A stretch of DNA of 8,996 nt from the NCBI GenBank assembly GCA_021737905.1, contig JAIPDA010000084.1, forward strand, positions 1 through 8,996, given 5' to 3'. Shown piece by piece: positions 1 through 6,655 of the stretch; position 1 is the stretch's first letter, and each line of letters begins with the position of its first letter. Below the pieces are notes generated by a model. That model did no database searches. It was not told the origin of the DNA and worked only from the letters and a program-made list of their open reading frames with translations. This stretch comes from Rhodoferax sp. GTDB lineage: Bacteria > Pseudomonadota > Gammaproteobacteria > Burkholderiales > Burkholderiaceae_C. The position numbers and the translations under genes are program-made.

Positions 1-2
1 AC

Positions 3-2207
3 CCCATGCCGGGGGTGCGCCTGACGCTGATCTGCCGCGACAGCCACACGCCTTACTCGGGCATGCTGCCGGGCTACATCGCCGGCCACTACAGCTATGA
101 CGATGTGCACATCGACCTGCGCACGCTGGCCGGCTTTGCGGGTGCGCGTTTTTTCAAGGACGAGGTCATCGGCCTGGACCGCGCCAGTGGCAAGGTGCTG
201 TGTAAAAACCGTCCGCCCGTGCCCTATGACCGTGTCAGCATCAACATCGGCTCGACGCCGCAGATGAGCCGTGTTCCAGGTGCGGCCGAACATGCGGTGG
301 CGGTCAAGCCGATTCATCTTTTCAACGAACGCTGGTTGGCCTTGCTAGAGCGCGTGCGGCGCCAGCCGGGCAAAACGCGCATTGCGCTGGTCGGTGGTGG
401 TGCCGGCGGGGTTGAACTCACACTGGCGCTACAGCACCGGTTGCGCAGCGAGCTGCGCATGCAGGGCCGCGATCCGAACGAGCTGAGCTTTCACCTGTTC
501 ACCAGCAGCCCGCACATACTGCCCACACACAGCGCCGGTGTGCGCCGCAGCTTTGAAGCTGTGCTGACCGAGCGGCAGGTGCTCCTGCACTGCGGCAGGC
601 CCGTCACCCAAGTCTCGGCCAAAGCGCTGCAAACGGCAGACGGTCAGATGATGGCGATGGACGAGATCATCTGGGTCACCCAGGCCGGCGGTGCCCCCTG
701 GCTGCAGCAAACCGGACTGGCGCTGGACGCAGACGGCTTTATTCAAGTCAACGCGCATTTGCAAAGCATCAGCGATGCGCGGGTTTTTGCCGCTGGTGAT
801 ATTGCAAACATGGTGGACAGGCCACTGGAAAAAGCCGGTGTGTTTGCGGTGCGCCAAGGCAAACCGCTGGCCACGAACTTGCGACTGTCGCTGGAGGATG
901 CAGCGCTGCGCGCTTACCGGCCGCAGCGCAGCTGGCTGGCCCTGATCAGCACCGGCGACCGCTTTGCCGTGGCCTCGCGCGGAGGCTGGGGCCTGGGCGC
1001 AGGCACGGGCTGGGTGAGTGACTGGCTGTGGCGCTGGAAGGACCGTATCGACCGCGACTTCATGCGCAAATTCACCGATCTTTCGCCCATGATGGCTGCG
1101 CCGGCTGGTGCGCAAACCAGCGCCGTCAAGCTTGACGCTGATGAAGCCGCGCAAGCGATCTCGGCCATTGCCATGCGCTGCGGCGGTTGCGGCGCCAAAG
1201 TGGGCGCCACGGTGCTCTCGCGTGCGCTGGGAGCGCTTGCGCCTGTGGAGCGTGCTGACGTACTGATCGGCCTGCACGCGCCCGACGATGCTGCCGTGGT
1301 GCGCGTGCCGCCCGGCCAGGCCATGGTGCACAGCGTGGATTTTTTCCGCGCCTTCATCGAAGACCCGTACATATTTGGCAAGGTCGCGGCCAATCACGCG
1401 TTGGGCGATATTTTTGCGATGGGTGGGCAGGCGCAAACGGCCACTGCGGTGTGCACCGTGCCCTCGGGCCTGGAAGCCAAGGTCGAAGACACCTTGTTCC
1501 AGATGATGACCGGCGCGGTCGAGGTGCTCAACGAAGCCGGCTGTGCGCTGGTCGGTGGCCACACCGGCGAGGGCAAGGAACTGGCGCTGGGCTTTGCCGT
1601 CAACGGCCTGGTCGATGAGAACCTGCGCGGCGTGATGGTCAAGGGCGGCATGAAAGCCGGCGATGTGTTGCTGCTGACCAAGCCGATTGGCACCGGTACG
1701 CTGTTTGCCGCGCATGCGCTGCTGAAAACCCGCGGCCGCTGGATCGACGCGGCGCTGGAGTCAATGGTGCAGTCCAACCGCCTGGGCGCCGTCTGCCTGC
1801 AAAAGCATGGCGCCACCGCCTGCACCGACCTGACCGGCTTCGGCCTGCTCGGCCACCTGGTCGAGATGACGCGGCCATCGAACGTGGACGCCGAGATCGA
1901 CTTGAACGCGCTGCCTTTGCTGGACGGCGCGCAAGCCACCAGCGCGGCCGGTATTTTGAGTTCTTTGCAGCCGGCCAATGTGCGGCTGCGCCGTGCGCTG
2001 CGCAACCAGGCAGCGGCCGTGGCGCACCCGAACTATCCGCTGATCTTTGACCCGCAGACCGCAGGCGGTTTGCTGGCCAGTGTGCCGGCGGCCAGGGCCG
2101 AGGCCTGCGTGGCGGCGCTCAAGGCCCTGGGCTACGCACATACCGCCATCATCGGCCGCGTGCTGGCGCAGGGCGATGCAGTAGAGCCTATCGTTTTGAA
2201 GTTTTGA
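3..2207 (+). CDS. selD: FAD-dependent NADH-dehydrogenase-like oxidoreductase fused to selenide, water dikinase (SelD), 5' partial
   Basis: Two enzymes are joined in one reading frame. Residues are counted from the ATG at base 6. The first ~370 residues are a pyridine-nucleotide-disulfide-type FAD oxidoreductase: a second Rossmann motif VGGGAGGVE lies near residue 130 and the FAD-contacting FAAGDIA near 262. The first, N-terminal GxGxxG motif is missing. The frame is open to the window edge, so the true start lies upstream. Residues ~388-733 are SelD, which makes selenophosphate from selenide and ATP. Visible are the glycine-rich catalytic loop CGGCGAK (Cys395, Lys398), SVDFFRAF, the ALGDIFAMGG helix, GGHTGEG, TDLTGFGLLGH and DPQTAGG. 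The catalytic position is Cys (TGC), not selenocysteine. This fusion type is known in proteobacteria; the oxidoreductase half may supply reduced selenium, which is inference. No selA, selB, selC or selU is in view, so it is unclear whether the selenium goes to selenocysteine or tRNA selenouridine. The downstream gene has its own promoter region. Confidence 0.93.
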   Translation, partial: PMPGVRLTLICRDSHTPYSGMLPGYIAGHYSYDDVHIDLRTLAGFAGARFFKDEVIGLDRASGKVLCKNRPPVPYDRVSINIGSTPQMSRVPGAAEHAVAVKPIHLFNERWLALLERVRRQPGKTRIALVGGGAGGVELTLALQHRLRSELRMQGRDPNELSFHLFTSSPHILPTHSAGVRRSFEAVLTERQVLLHCGRPVTQVSAKALQTADGQMMAMDEIIWVTQAGGAPWLQQTGLALDADGFIQVNAHLQSISDARVFAAGDIANMVDRPLEKAGVFAVRQGKPLATNLRLSLEDAALRAYRPQRSWLALISTGDRFAVASRGGWGLGAGTGWVSDWLWRWKDRIDRDFMRKFTDLSPMMAAPAGAQTSAVKLDADEAAQAISAIAMRCGGCGAKVGATVLSRALGALAPVERADVLIGLHAPDDAAVVRVPPGQAMVHSVDFFRAFIEDPYIFGKVAANHALGDIFAMGGQAQTATAVCTVPSGLEAKVEDTLFQMMTGAVEVLNEAGCALVGGHTGEGKELALGFAVNGLVDENLRGVMVKGGMKAGDVLLLTKPIGTGTLFAAHALLKTRGRWIDAALESMVQSNRLGAVCLQKHGATACTDLTGFGLLGHLVEMTRPSNVDAEIDLNALPLLDGAQATSAAGILSSLQPANVRLRRALRNQAAAVAHPNYPLIFDPQTAGGLLASVPAARAEACVAALKALGYAHTAIIGRVLAQGDAVEPIVLKF

Positions 2208-2224
2208 AGTTGTGAAGCTTTGAG
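2193..2224 (+). repeat. Four tandem 8-bp units across the selD stop codon
   Basis: Units read GTTTTGAA, GTTTTGAA, GTTGTGAA and GCTTTGAG, back to back. The first two are identical, the third differs by one base and the fourth by two. The selD stop (TGA, 2205-2207) lies in the second unit. Loss of one of the identical units would still give an in-frame TGA and change only the last residue. It looks like a small slippage-derived microrepeat with no obvious function. Confidence 0.55.
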
Positions 2225-2256
2225 CCCGGCATGCGGGTCACCTCGCTTGCCCTTGT

Positions 2257-2273
2257 GTTGATAGACTGATAAA
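2257..2273 (+). promoter_or_regulatory. Operator-like element, copy 1 (upstream of the Gfo/Idh gene)
   Basis: The sequence is GTTGATAGACTGATAAA. It contains the direct repeat TGATA-N3-TGATA, an 8-bp period. It matches the minus-strand copy at 6616-6600 in 15 of 17 positions and the copy at 4463-4479 in 12 of 17. It lies in the 108-bp gap between selD and the Gfo/Idh gene, 42 bp before the start codon. It overlaps a weak candidate promoter (TTGCCC at 2247, 17-bp spacer, TAAATT at 2270). A further ATCAAC half-site, inverted relative to the first GTTGAT, lies at 2290-2295. Function as a transcription factor site is inferred from recurrence only. Confidence 0.5.
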
Positions 2274-2315
2274 TTGCAGTGATGGATTCATCAACCTTGT
2301 TTTAACTTTATTTGC

Positions 2316-3332
2316 ATGTCCAACAACGAAAAATTCAGAGTCGCCGTCATCGGCCTGGGCTGGTGGGGCCAGACCATCTCTAAGCTGATCAAAAACTCGA
2401 ATGTGCTGACCCTGGTGGCCGGAAGTGACCTGAACGCGCAATCCGGCCGCAGCTTCACGCAAAGTCTGGACGTTGATTTTTTGCCGGACCTGGCGGCCGC
2501 CCTGGCCGACCCGCGCATTGAAGGCGTGATTTTGTGCACGCCGCACACCCAGCACGGCGCACAGATGATTCAGGCGGCCGAGGCCGGCAAACACATTTTT
2601 TGCGAAAAGCCGCTGGCCTTGCACCGCAGCGAGGTGCTGGCCGCCATGGCCGCCATCAATGCGCGCGGGCTGACACTGGCCGTGGGCCACGAGCGGCGCT
2701 TTGAGCCGCCCATCATCCGCGCCATGGAAATGATCCATTCCGGCGAGCTGGGCCGGCCACTGCAAATGGAAGCCAACTTCAGCCAGGACAAATTTTTAAA
2801 CCTGCCGCCAGAGAACTGGCGTCTGTCTGCCGCCGAAGCGCCGGCCGGCCCGATGACAGCCACAGGCATTCATTTGCTGGACCTGTCTGTTGGCGTTTTC
2901 GGCCCGGCCGAGACGATGTACGCTAGTGTCAAGCAGCTGGGCAGCTCGCTGGTCAATGGTGACACGCTGGCGATTCTGGCCACTTACAAAAGCGGCGGCC
3001 ATGCACTGATCAGCGCCATTCTGGCCACGCCCTTTGTAGGCCGCTTTGCGGTGTACTGCAGCCAGGGCTGGGTCGAGGTGCGTGACAAGAGCCACCCCGA
3101 AGCCTCCACCGGTTGGGTGCTCACTTCGTGCAAACGCGGTGAAGAAGTGCAGACCGTCAACTACCCGCCGCACCCGGCTGTGCTGTCCAACTTAGAGGCC
3201 TTTGCAGATGCAGCGCAAGGCCGCAAGCCTTACCCGGTGCCGCAGTCGCAAATGATTGCCAACATCTGCGCGCTCGAAGCCGTGGTTCGCTCAACCCGCA
3301 GCGCTGGCATCGAGCAGGTTGAAGCCGGCTAA
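2316..3332 (+). CDS. Gfo/Idh/MocA-family NAD(P)-dependent dehydrogenase
   Basis: A 338-residue cytoplasmic oxidoreductase of normal length for the family. The N-terminal Rossmann fold begins VAVIGLGWWG (GLGWWG at 13-18). The family EKP motif is CEKPLAL at residues 96-102, where the Lys contacts nicotinamide and substrate. In the C-terminal domain, GIHLLDL (184-190) gives the conserved His186 and Asp189 of the usual active site. Members oxidise or reduce sugars, inositols, cyclic diols and similar alcohols; the substrate cannot be told here. Aromatic cis-dihydrodiol dehydrogenases of phthalate pathways are also in this family, but no dioxygenase is nearby to support that. The ATG has no clear Shine-Dalgarno (upstream is AT-rich TTTTAACTTTATTTGC), yet the Rossmann strand begins a few residues later, so the start is sound. 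It is separated from selD by 108 bp carrying copy 1 of the shared operator-like element, and it ends at a strong terminator. Confidence 0.9.
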   Translation: MSNNEKFRVAVIGLGWWGQTISKLIKNSNVLTLVAGSDLNAQSGRSFTQSLDVDFLPDLAAALADPRIEGVILCTPHTQHGAQMIQAAEAGKHIFCEKPLALHRSEVLAAMAAINARGLTLAVGHERRFEPPIIRAMEMIHSGELGRPLQMEANFSQDKFLNLPPENWRLSAAEAPAGPMTATGIHLLDLSVGVFGPAETMYASVKQLGSSLVNGDTLAILATYKSGGHALISAILATPFVGRFAVYCSQGWVEVRDKSHPEASTGWVLTSCKRGEEVQTVNYPPHPAVLSNLEAFADAAQGRKPYPVPQSQMIANICALEAVVRSTRSAGIEQVEAG

Positions 3333-3353
3333 AAACCCCCTACACGCCAAAAC

Positions 3354-3388
3354 AAAAGCCTGCCTTGTTACCAAGGCAGGCTTTTTTT
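3354..3388. terminator. Bidirectional intrinsic terminator between convergent genes
   Basis: A perfect 14-bp stem (left arm AAAAGCCTGCCTTG at 3354-3367, loop TTAC, right arm at 3372-3385) runs into seven T residues on the plus strand (3382-3388). On the minus strand the stem is followed by TTTTGTTTTGG, also T-rich. It lies between the stop of the Gfo/Idh gene (3332) and the stop of the Bug gene (3415), so it can end both convergent transcripts. Confidence 0.93.
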
Positions 3389-3414
3389 AGTCAGCGTTCA
3401 AAAGCAGCAGCGGC

Positions 3415-4401
3415 TTATTCAGCCTTGATGTTGTTGTCGGCTACCAGCTTGGTGTACTTGGCGTTTTCAGCGGCCAGGAAAGTGGCGAACTCTTCTTGCG
3501 AAGTGGCCATGGCTTCAACACCCAGGCCGGCAAAACGCTCTTTCAAGTCGGGGTCGGCCATGGCTTTTTTAAGCGCAGCCATGTAGGAGTCCACCACCGC
3601 CTTGGGTGTTTTGGCCGGCAGGTACACGCCCCACCAGTTGTTGGCCACCAGACCTTGCAGACCGGCTTCAGCGAAAGTGGGCACATCCGGCAGCATGCTG
3701 GCGCGTGTGGCGCTGGTCACAGCCAGCGGACGCAGGCGACCGGTCTTGATGTGCTGAGCCACCGGCAAGGCGTCCGAGACCATCATGTTGATCTGGCCGG
3801 CGATCAGGTCGGTCACCGCGAGACCGCCGCCTTTGTAAGGAATTTGCGTCATCTTGACTTTGGCCTGGCGCATGATCATCTCACCGGCCAGGTGGGCCAT
3901 GCTGCCGGGGCCGCTGGTGCCGAAGTTGATCGCCTCAGGCTTGGCGCGCGCAGCGGCCAGCAGCTCAGCCAGGTTTTTGTATGGCGAGGCGGCAGGCACC
4001 ACCAGCACGTTCGGTCCGACGGCGGTGAGTGAGACGGCGATGAAGTCTTTCTCCATGTTGTAAGGCACTTTGGAGATCAGCGGATTGACGGCGGCGGGGC
4101 CCAGGTTGCCGATCACAAAGGTGTAACCGTCAGCCGGCTGGCGGGCGGTGTATTCCATGCCGATAGAGCCGGCTGCACCGGGTTTGCTTTCGATGATGAC
4201 GGGCTGACCCCAGGCTTCGCTGAGCTTTTGTCCCATGATGCGGGCCATCAGGTCAGAGCTTCCGCCGGCCGGGTAAGTCACTACCAGTTTGACGGGTTTG
4301 TTCGGAAAGGCTTGCGCCTGCGCGCCCGTGTAAGCGCCCAGACACATTGCAGTGGCTACAAGGTAGCGCAATGCCAGGGAGCGTCGAGTCATGTGTGTCA
4401 T
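3415..4401 (-). CDS. Bug/TctC-family tripartite tricarboxylate transporter substrate-binding protein
   Basis: A 328-residue periplasmic solute receptor. The N-terminus has basic residues (TRRS), a hydrophobic stretch and a GAQAQA signal-peptidase I site at about residue 30, so the mature protein starts near AFPNKPVKLVV. Family landmarks follow in order: TYPAGGSSDLMAR (ligand loop), NFGTSGPGSMAHLAGEM, IPYKGGGLAVTDLIAGQINMM, LAVTSATRASMLPDVPTFAEAGL. Bug proteins bind carboxylates, amino acids or small aromatic acids for TctAB uptake or for signalling. No tctA or tctB is present here, so this is an orphan receptor. I chose the ATG at 4401 because AAAGAGA lies 6-7 bases upstream and the signal peptide follows directly; an upstream in-frame start at 4452 would add 17 residues that do not fit a signal peptide. 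It lies downstream of the reductase at 4546-5445 on the same strand but has a ~144-bp leader with operator-like copy 2, so it probably has its own promoter. Confidence 0.92.
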   Translation of the reverse strand: MTHMTRRSLALRYLVATAMCLGAYTGAQAQAFPNKPVKLVVTYPAGGSSDLMARIMGQKLSEAWGQPVIIESKPGAAGSIGMEYTARQPADGYTFVIGNLGPAAVNPLISKVPYNMEKDFIAVSLTAVGPNVLVVPAASPYKNLAELLAAARAKPEAINFGTSGPGSMAHLAGEMIMRQAKVKMTQIPYKGGGLAVTDLIAGQINMMVSDALPVAQHIKTGRLRPLAVTSATRASMLPDVPTFAEAGLQGLVANNWWGVYLPAKTPKAVVDSYMAALKKAMADPDLKERFAGLGVEAMATSQEEFATFLAAENAKYTKLVADNNIKAE

Positions 4402-4462
4402 CTTGTCTCTTTCTTTTGTCTGGTGGTGGATAGGGTCAAGCCGCTTAGGCAAATTCAGTTTA

Positions 4463-4479
4463 TCTGATCGATTGATAAA
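4463..4479 (+). promoter_or_regulatory. Operator-like element, copy 2 (upstream of the Bug gene)
   Basis: The sequence is TCTGATCGATTGATAAA, matching the minus-strand copy at 6616-6600 in 13 of 17 positions and keeping the TGAT-N4-TGATAAA core. Here the site is also part of an inverted repeat, TTTATC (4459-4464) and GATAAA (4474-4479), with 9 bases between the arms. It lies 62 bases upstream of the Bug start codon, in the gap between the hydroxyisobutyrate-dehydrogenase-like gene and the Bug gene, and in reverse orientation to the Bug gene. Role inferred from recurrence. Confidence 0.5.
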
Positions 4480-4545
4480 TTGACACCCTGGCGGACATGA
4501 TGAAAACCCTGATCCGCAGGCACTTTGAAAAAGCTCAAGCAGGGC

Positions 4546-5445
4546 TCAGTTAGCTGCTTTTTTCCCGCCCTCACCCAGCCACCAGGTCAGCAGCCGGGTG
4601 CAGTCGGCGGGGTCCAGTCCGCTGGCCGCAGCCTGGTCAAAACTGGCCAGCGTGGCGGCAGTCAGCGGCATGCTGCGCTGCAGCTGCGTGCCTTGCGCGA
4701 GCATGGAGCGCACGTCCTTGCGCATGGTCGACAGATTGACAGTCACCGCATCACTGGCCTGACCGGCCAGCGCCTGCGCAATCATGGGGCCGCGCACTTT
4801 GAGCATGTTGGGGCCACCCGAGGTTTCCGTGAAGATGTCGATCACACGTGCCGGGTCCAGCCCGAGCGGAGCAATCAGCGACAGGGCTTCGCCCAAGGTC
4901 TGCCAATAGACCATCAAGGGTAAGTTGATGGCCAGCTTCATCATGGCGCCTGCGCCGTGCGGGCCGACATGTTCGATGCGCCGGCACAAGATGCTCAGCA
5001 CAGGCAAAGCGCGCGCCAGCTCATCGGCCCCGCCGCCGGCAAAGCCCAGCAACTTACCCTCTTTGGCCGGGCCGACGCTGCCGCCTACCGGGCATTCCAC
5101 GTAGCTGACACCGGCCGCGCCCAGGCGCAGACCCATCTCGACCTGGCAGGCTGAACTGGTGGTGCTCATGTCGACAAACATCTGGCCGGGCGCAGCGCCG
5201 GCCAGCAGACCGTCAGCACCAAAGTAGACGTCATGCAGCGCCTGCTCGTCGGTGAGCATGCTGATGACCAGATCGGTCCCGGCGCACAGCTCGCGCGCTG
5301 ATGGCACGCGCTTGGCACCCAAGGCCAAAAGCGGCTCAGCGCGGGCTGCGGTACGGTTCCACACCGTCACCTGGTGGCCTTCAGAGAGCAAGCGCGCAGC
5401 GATGGCGCTGCCCATTTTTCCGGTTCCGGCGAGGCTGATTTTCAT
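4546..5445 (-). CDS. 3-hydroxyisobutyrate dehydrogenase-family NAD(P)-dependent oxidoreductase (first copy)
   Basis: A 299-residue cytoplasmic beta-hydroxyacid dehydrogenase of standard length. The Rossmann loop is GTGKMGSAIA (residues 7-16). The second strand ends VWNRT (28-32), a neutral/basic ending typical of NADPH-using members rather than the acidic residue of NAD-using ones; this preference is inferred. The substrate loop is CPVGGSVGPAKEG (118-130). The catalytic segment GAGAMMKLAINL carries Lys170 and Asn174 at the family's usual positions. Members reduce or oxidise 3-hydroxyisobutyrate, tartronate semialdehyde, succinic semialdehyde or glyoxylate; the substrate cannot be assigned. 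Its ATG overlaps the stop of the LLM monooxygenase gene as ATGA, and it has no clear ribosome site of its own, so translation is probably coupled. It may act on the monooxygenase product. Confidence 0.9.
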   Translation of the reverse strand: MKISLAGTGKMGSAIAARLLSEGHQVTVWNRTAARAEPLLALGAKRVPSARELCAGTDLVISMLTDEQALHDVYFGADGLLAGAAPGQMFVDMSTTSSACQVEMGLRLGAAGVSYVECPVGGSVGPAKEGKLLGFAGGGADELARALPVLSILCRRIEHVGPHGAGAMMKLAINLPLMVYWQTLGEALSLIAPLGLDPARVIDIFTETSGGPNMLKVRGPMIAQALAGQASDAVTVNLSTMRKDVRSMLAQGTQLQRSMPLTAATLASFDQAAASGLDPADCTRLLTWWLGEGGKKAAN

Positions 5446-6542
5446 GCGGCTTTGGCGATGGCTGCGTTGACTTGCGGCATGACTTTTTCAGCCATCAGCT
5501 CCATAGAGCGGCGTGCCAGCACCGGGTCGACCCAGTCATGGCCGGCATAAAGCAGCGTGCCGAAGTCACCGGTGATTTCGCGGAAAGCCAGCAATTGATC
5601 GACCACGCTGTTGACCGAGCCGGCCAGCACCAGACGCGGCGTGATGGTGTCGGCGTTGATGGCATCGTCGGGCTCGCTCTGGTCCAACTTGAAGAGATTG
5701 GATCGCCCGCCAAAGCCGACCAGTTTGCGAATCAGTTGCTTGAAGTAAAAATGGTAGGGGCCTTCGGACGTGTGGCCGTAGCGGCGCGCCAGGGCGTCGT
5801 CGTTGTCGGTGACAAAAATACTTTTGGCCACGCGCCACTGCGCCGGGTCTGCCGGCCGGCCGGCTTGTGCGCAACCCTCGACATAGCTGGGCCAGTGAGA
5901 AGCCACCCACTGCGGCAGCAGAAAGTTGGCGGAAATCGGGTCCCAGCCGCGCGCCGCAGCCGCAGTGATGCCCTTGGAAAAAGGCGCGACAGCCGTCACC
6001 ACGATGGGGGGGTGCGGCAGCTGGTACGGCTTGAGGATGATGCCCTGGCCGATCTCAGGGATCATGGTGCGCGCTGTGCTGATGTTGAAGTACTTGCCCT
6101 GCAAATCATAAGGGGCAGTGCCTTTCCAGATCGCCATCACCATGTCGATGGCCTCGACAAACATGTCGAGCCGGTCGCGGCCGAAATTACCAAAAACTTC
6201 GGCGTCTGACGCCAGCCCGCCCGGGCTGATGCCCATGATGAAACGACCCTTGAGCAGGTGGTCCAGCATGGCCACGTTGGCGGCAATGGCGGCGGGATGG
6301 CCGTTGGGCATGTTGATGGTGCCCGAGCCCAGCTTGATCTGGTGCGTGTCAAAAGCCAGGCTGCTCAGGAACATCAGGCAGGAGGTGACGTTTTCAGCCA
6401 GGTCGGTGACGTGCTCGCCCACATAAGCTTCGCTGAAACCCAGGCGGTCGGCCAAAATAATGGCCTCACGGTCTTCGAGCAGCGTTTCGCTGGCAATGCG
6501 CGAAGGTGGATGCAATGGCATCATGAATGTACCGAGCTTCAT
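5442..6542 (-). CDS. LLM-class (luciferase-like) flavin-dependent monooxygenase
   Basis: A 366-residue TIM-barrel enzyme of the bacterial luciferase superfamily, cytoplasmic, using reduced FMN and O2. The N-terminus KLGTFMMPLHPP, the segment EDREAIILADRLGFSEAYVGEH (residues ~23-44), GSGTINMPNGHPA, then LLKGRFIMGISPGGL and SDAEVFGN are class hallmarks. The style resembles limonene-monooxygenase-like and alkanal-monooxygenase-like members, but many subgroups share this and the substrate is unknown. Such enzymes need a flavin reductase, and one is encoded in the divergent operon at 7564-8103. The gene is first in a leftward operon and overlaps the next gene by ATGA. Its start, at 6542, is preceded by a weak GGGG ribosome site and by a near-consensus promoter (TTGATA, 17 bp, TACAAT) overlapped by operator-like copy 3. 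The protein is full length with no obvious defect. Confidence 0.92.
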   Translation of the reverse strand: MKLGTFMMPLHPPSRIASETLLEDREAIILADRLGFSEAYVGEHVTDLAENVTSCLMFLSSLAFDTHQIKLGSGTINMPNGHPAAIAANVAMLDHLLKGRFIMGISPGGLASDAEVFGNFGRDRLDMFVEAIDMVMAIWKGTAPYDLQGKYFNISTARTMIPEIGQGIILKPYQLPHPPIVVTAVAPFSKGITAAAARGWDPISANFLLPQWVASHWPSYVEGCAQAGRPADPAQWRVAKSIFVTDNDDALARRYGHTSEGPYHFYFKQLIRKLVGFGGRSNLFKLDQSEPDDAINADTITPRLVLAGSVNSVVDQLLAFREITGDFGTLLYAGHDWVDPVLARRSMELMAEKVMPQVNAAIAKAA

Positions 6543-6586
6543 GGGCTGCCCCGTTCTGGTTGGTTGGCTGTGATGAGTGGAAAAAT

Positions 6587-6615
6587 ATTGTATATTTAGT
6601 TTATCAATGTATCAA
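6587..6615 (-). promoter_or_regulatory. Sigma-70-type promoter of the monooxygenase operon
   Basis: On the minus strand, -35 TTGATA (6615-6610) and -10 TACAAT (6592-6587) each match consensus at five of six positions and are 17 bp apart. Transcription would start near 6580, leaving a leader of about 38 bases before the ATG at 6542. The operator-like element at 6600-6616 covers the -35 box and most of the spacer, which fits repression. Confidence 0.6.
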
Positions 6616-6616
6616 C
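6600..6616 (-). promoter_or_regulatory. Operator-like element, copy 3 (divergent intergenic region)
   Basis: The minus strand reads GTTGATACATTGATAAA. It contains TGATA-N3-TGATA and is 15/17 identical to copy 1 (2257-2273). It sits in the 113-bp gap between the divergent LLM monooxygenase (start 6542) and second dehydrogenase (start 6656) and could control both directions. It overlaps the -35 box of the leftward promoter. The binding protein is unknown; the TetR protein encoded at 7992-8714 is a candidate. Confidence 0.55.
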
Positions 6617-6627
6617 AAGAGGGTCTC

Positions 6628-6639
6628 AGGGTTGACCCT
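6628..6639. repeat. Short inverted repeat AGGGT-TG-ACCCT in the leader of the rightward operon
   Basis: Two perfect 5-bp arms are separated by two bases, 16 bases upstream of the ATG at 6656. It could be a second operator or a small RNA hairpin near the ribosome site of the second dehydrogenase gene. With only 5-bp arms, chance occurrence is quite possible. Confidence 0.3.
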
Positions 6640-6655
6640 TGCAACTGGACAAAAC

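Noticed and set aside
1173..1200. Selenocysteine in the SelD active site
   Set aside because: The catalytic loop has TGC codons (Cys392 and Cys395) and no in-frame TGA.
429..1715. A 428-codon open frame on the minus strand opposite selD
   Set aside because: It lies fully inside the fusion gene, whose protein motifs are clear. Long antisense frames are expected in GC-rich DNA, and this one shows no family motif.
2225..2237. Small hairpin CCCG-GCATG-CGGG after selD as a terminator
   Set aside because: The stem is only 4-5 bp and no T-run follows.
2316..3332. Naming the Gfo/Idh/MocA protein as a dihydroxyphthalate or inositol dehydrogenase
   Set aside because: Only family-level motifs are visible, and no ring-hydroxylating dioxygenase or inositol gene lies nearby.
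4402..4452. 17-residue N-terminal extension of the Bug protein
   Set aside because: The extension is polar and would precede an otherwise normal signal peptide; the ATG at 4401 has a purine-rich ribosome site.
5472..6209. A 245-codon plus-strand open frame opposite the LLM monooxygenase
   Set aside because: It is rich in His, Arg and Gln in the manner of antisense shadow frames and has no recognisable domain; the minus-strand gene has strong motifs.
5442..6542. Naming the LLM protein as limonene monooxygenase, RutA or another specific enzyme
   Set aside because: The visible motifs are shared by many LLM subgroups, and the neighbours do not match those pathways.
6527..6655. N-terminal extension of the second hydroxyisobutyrate-dehydrogenase-like protein
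   Set aside because: The extension would start inside the divergent monooxygenase gene and run through the promoter and operator-like site. The family fold starts just after the ATG at 6656.
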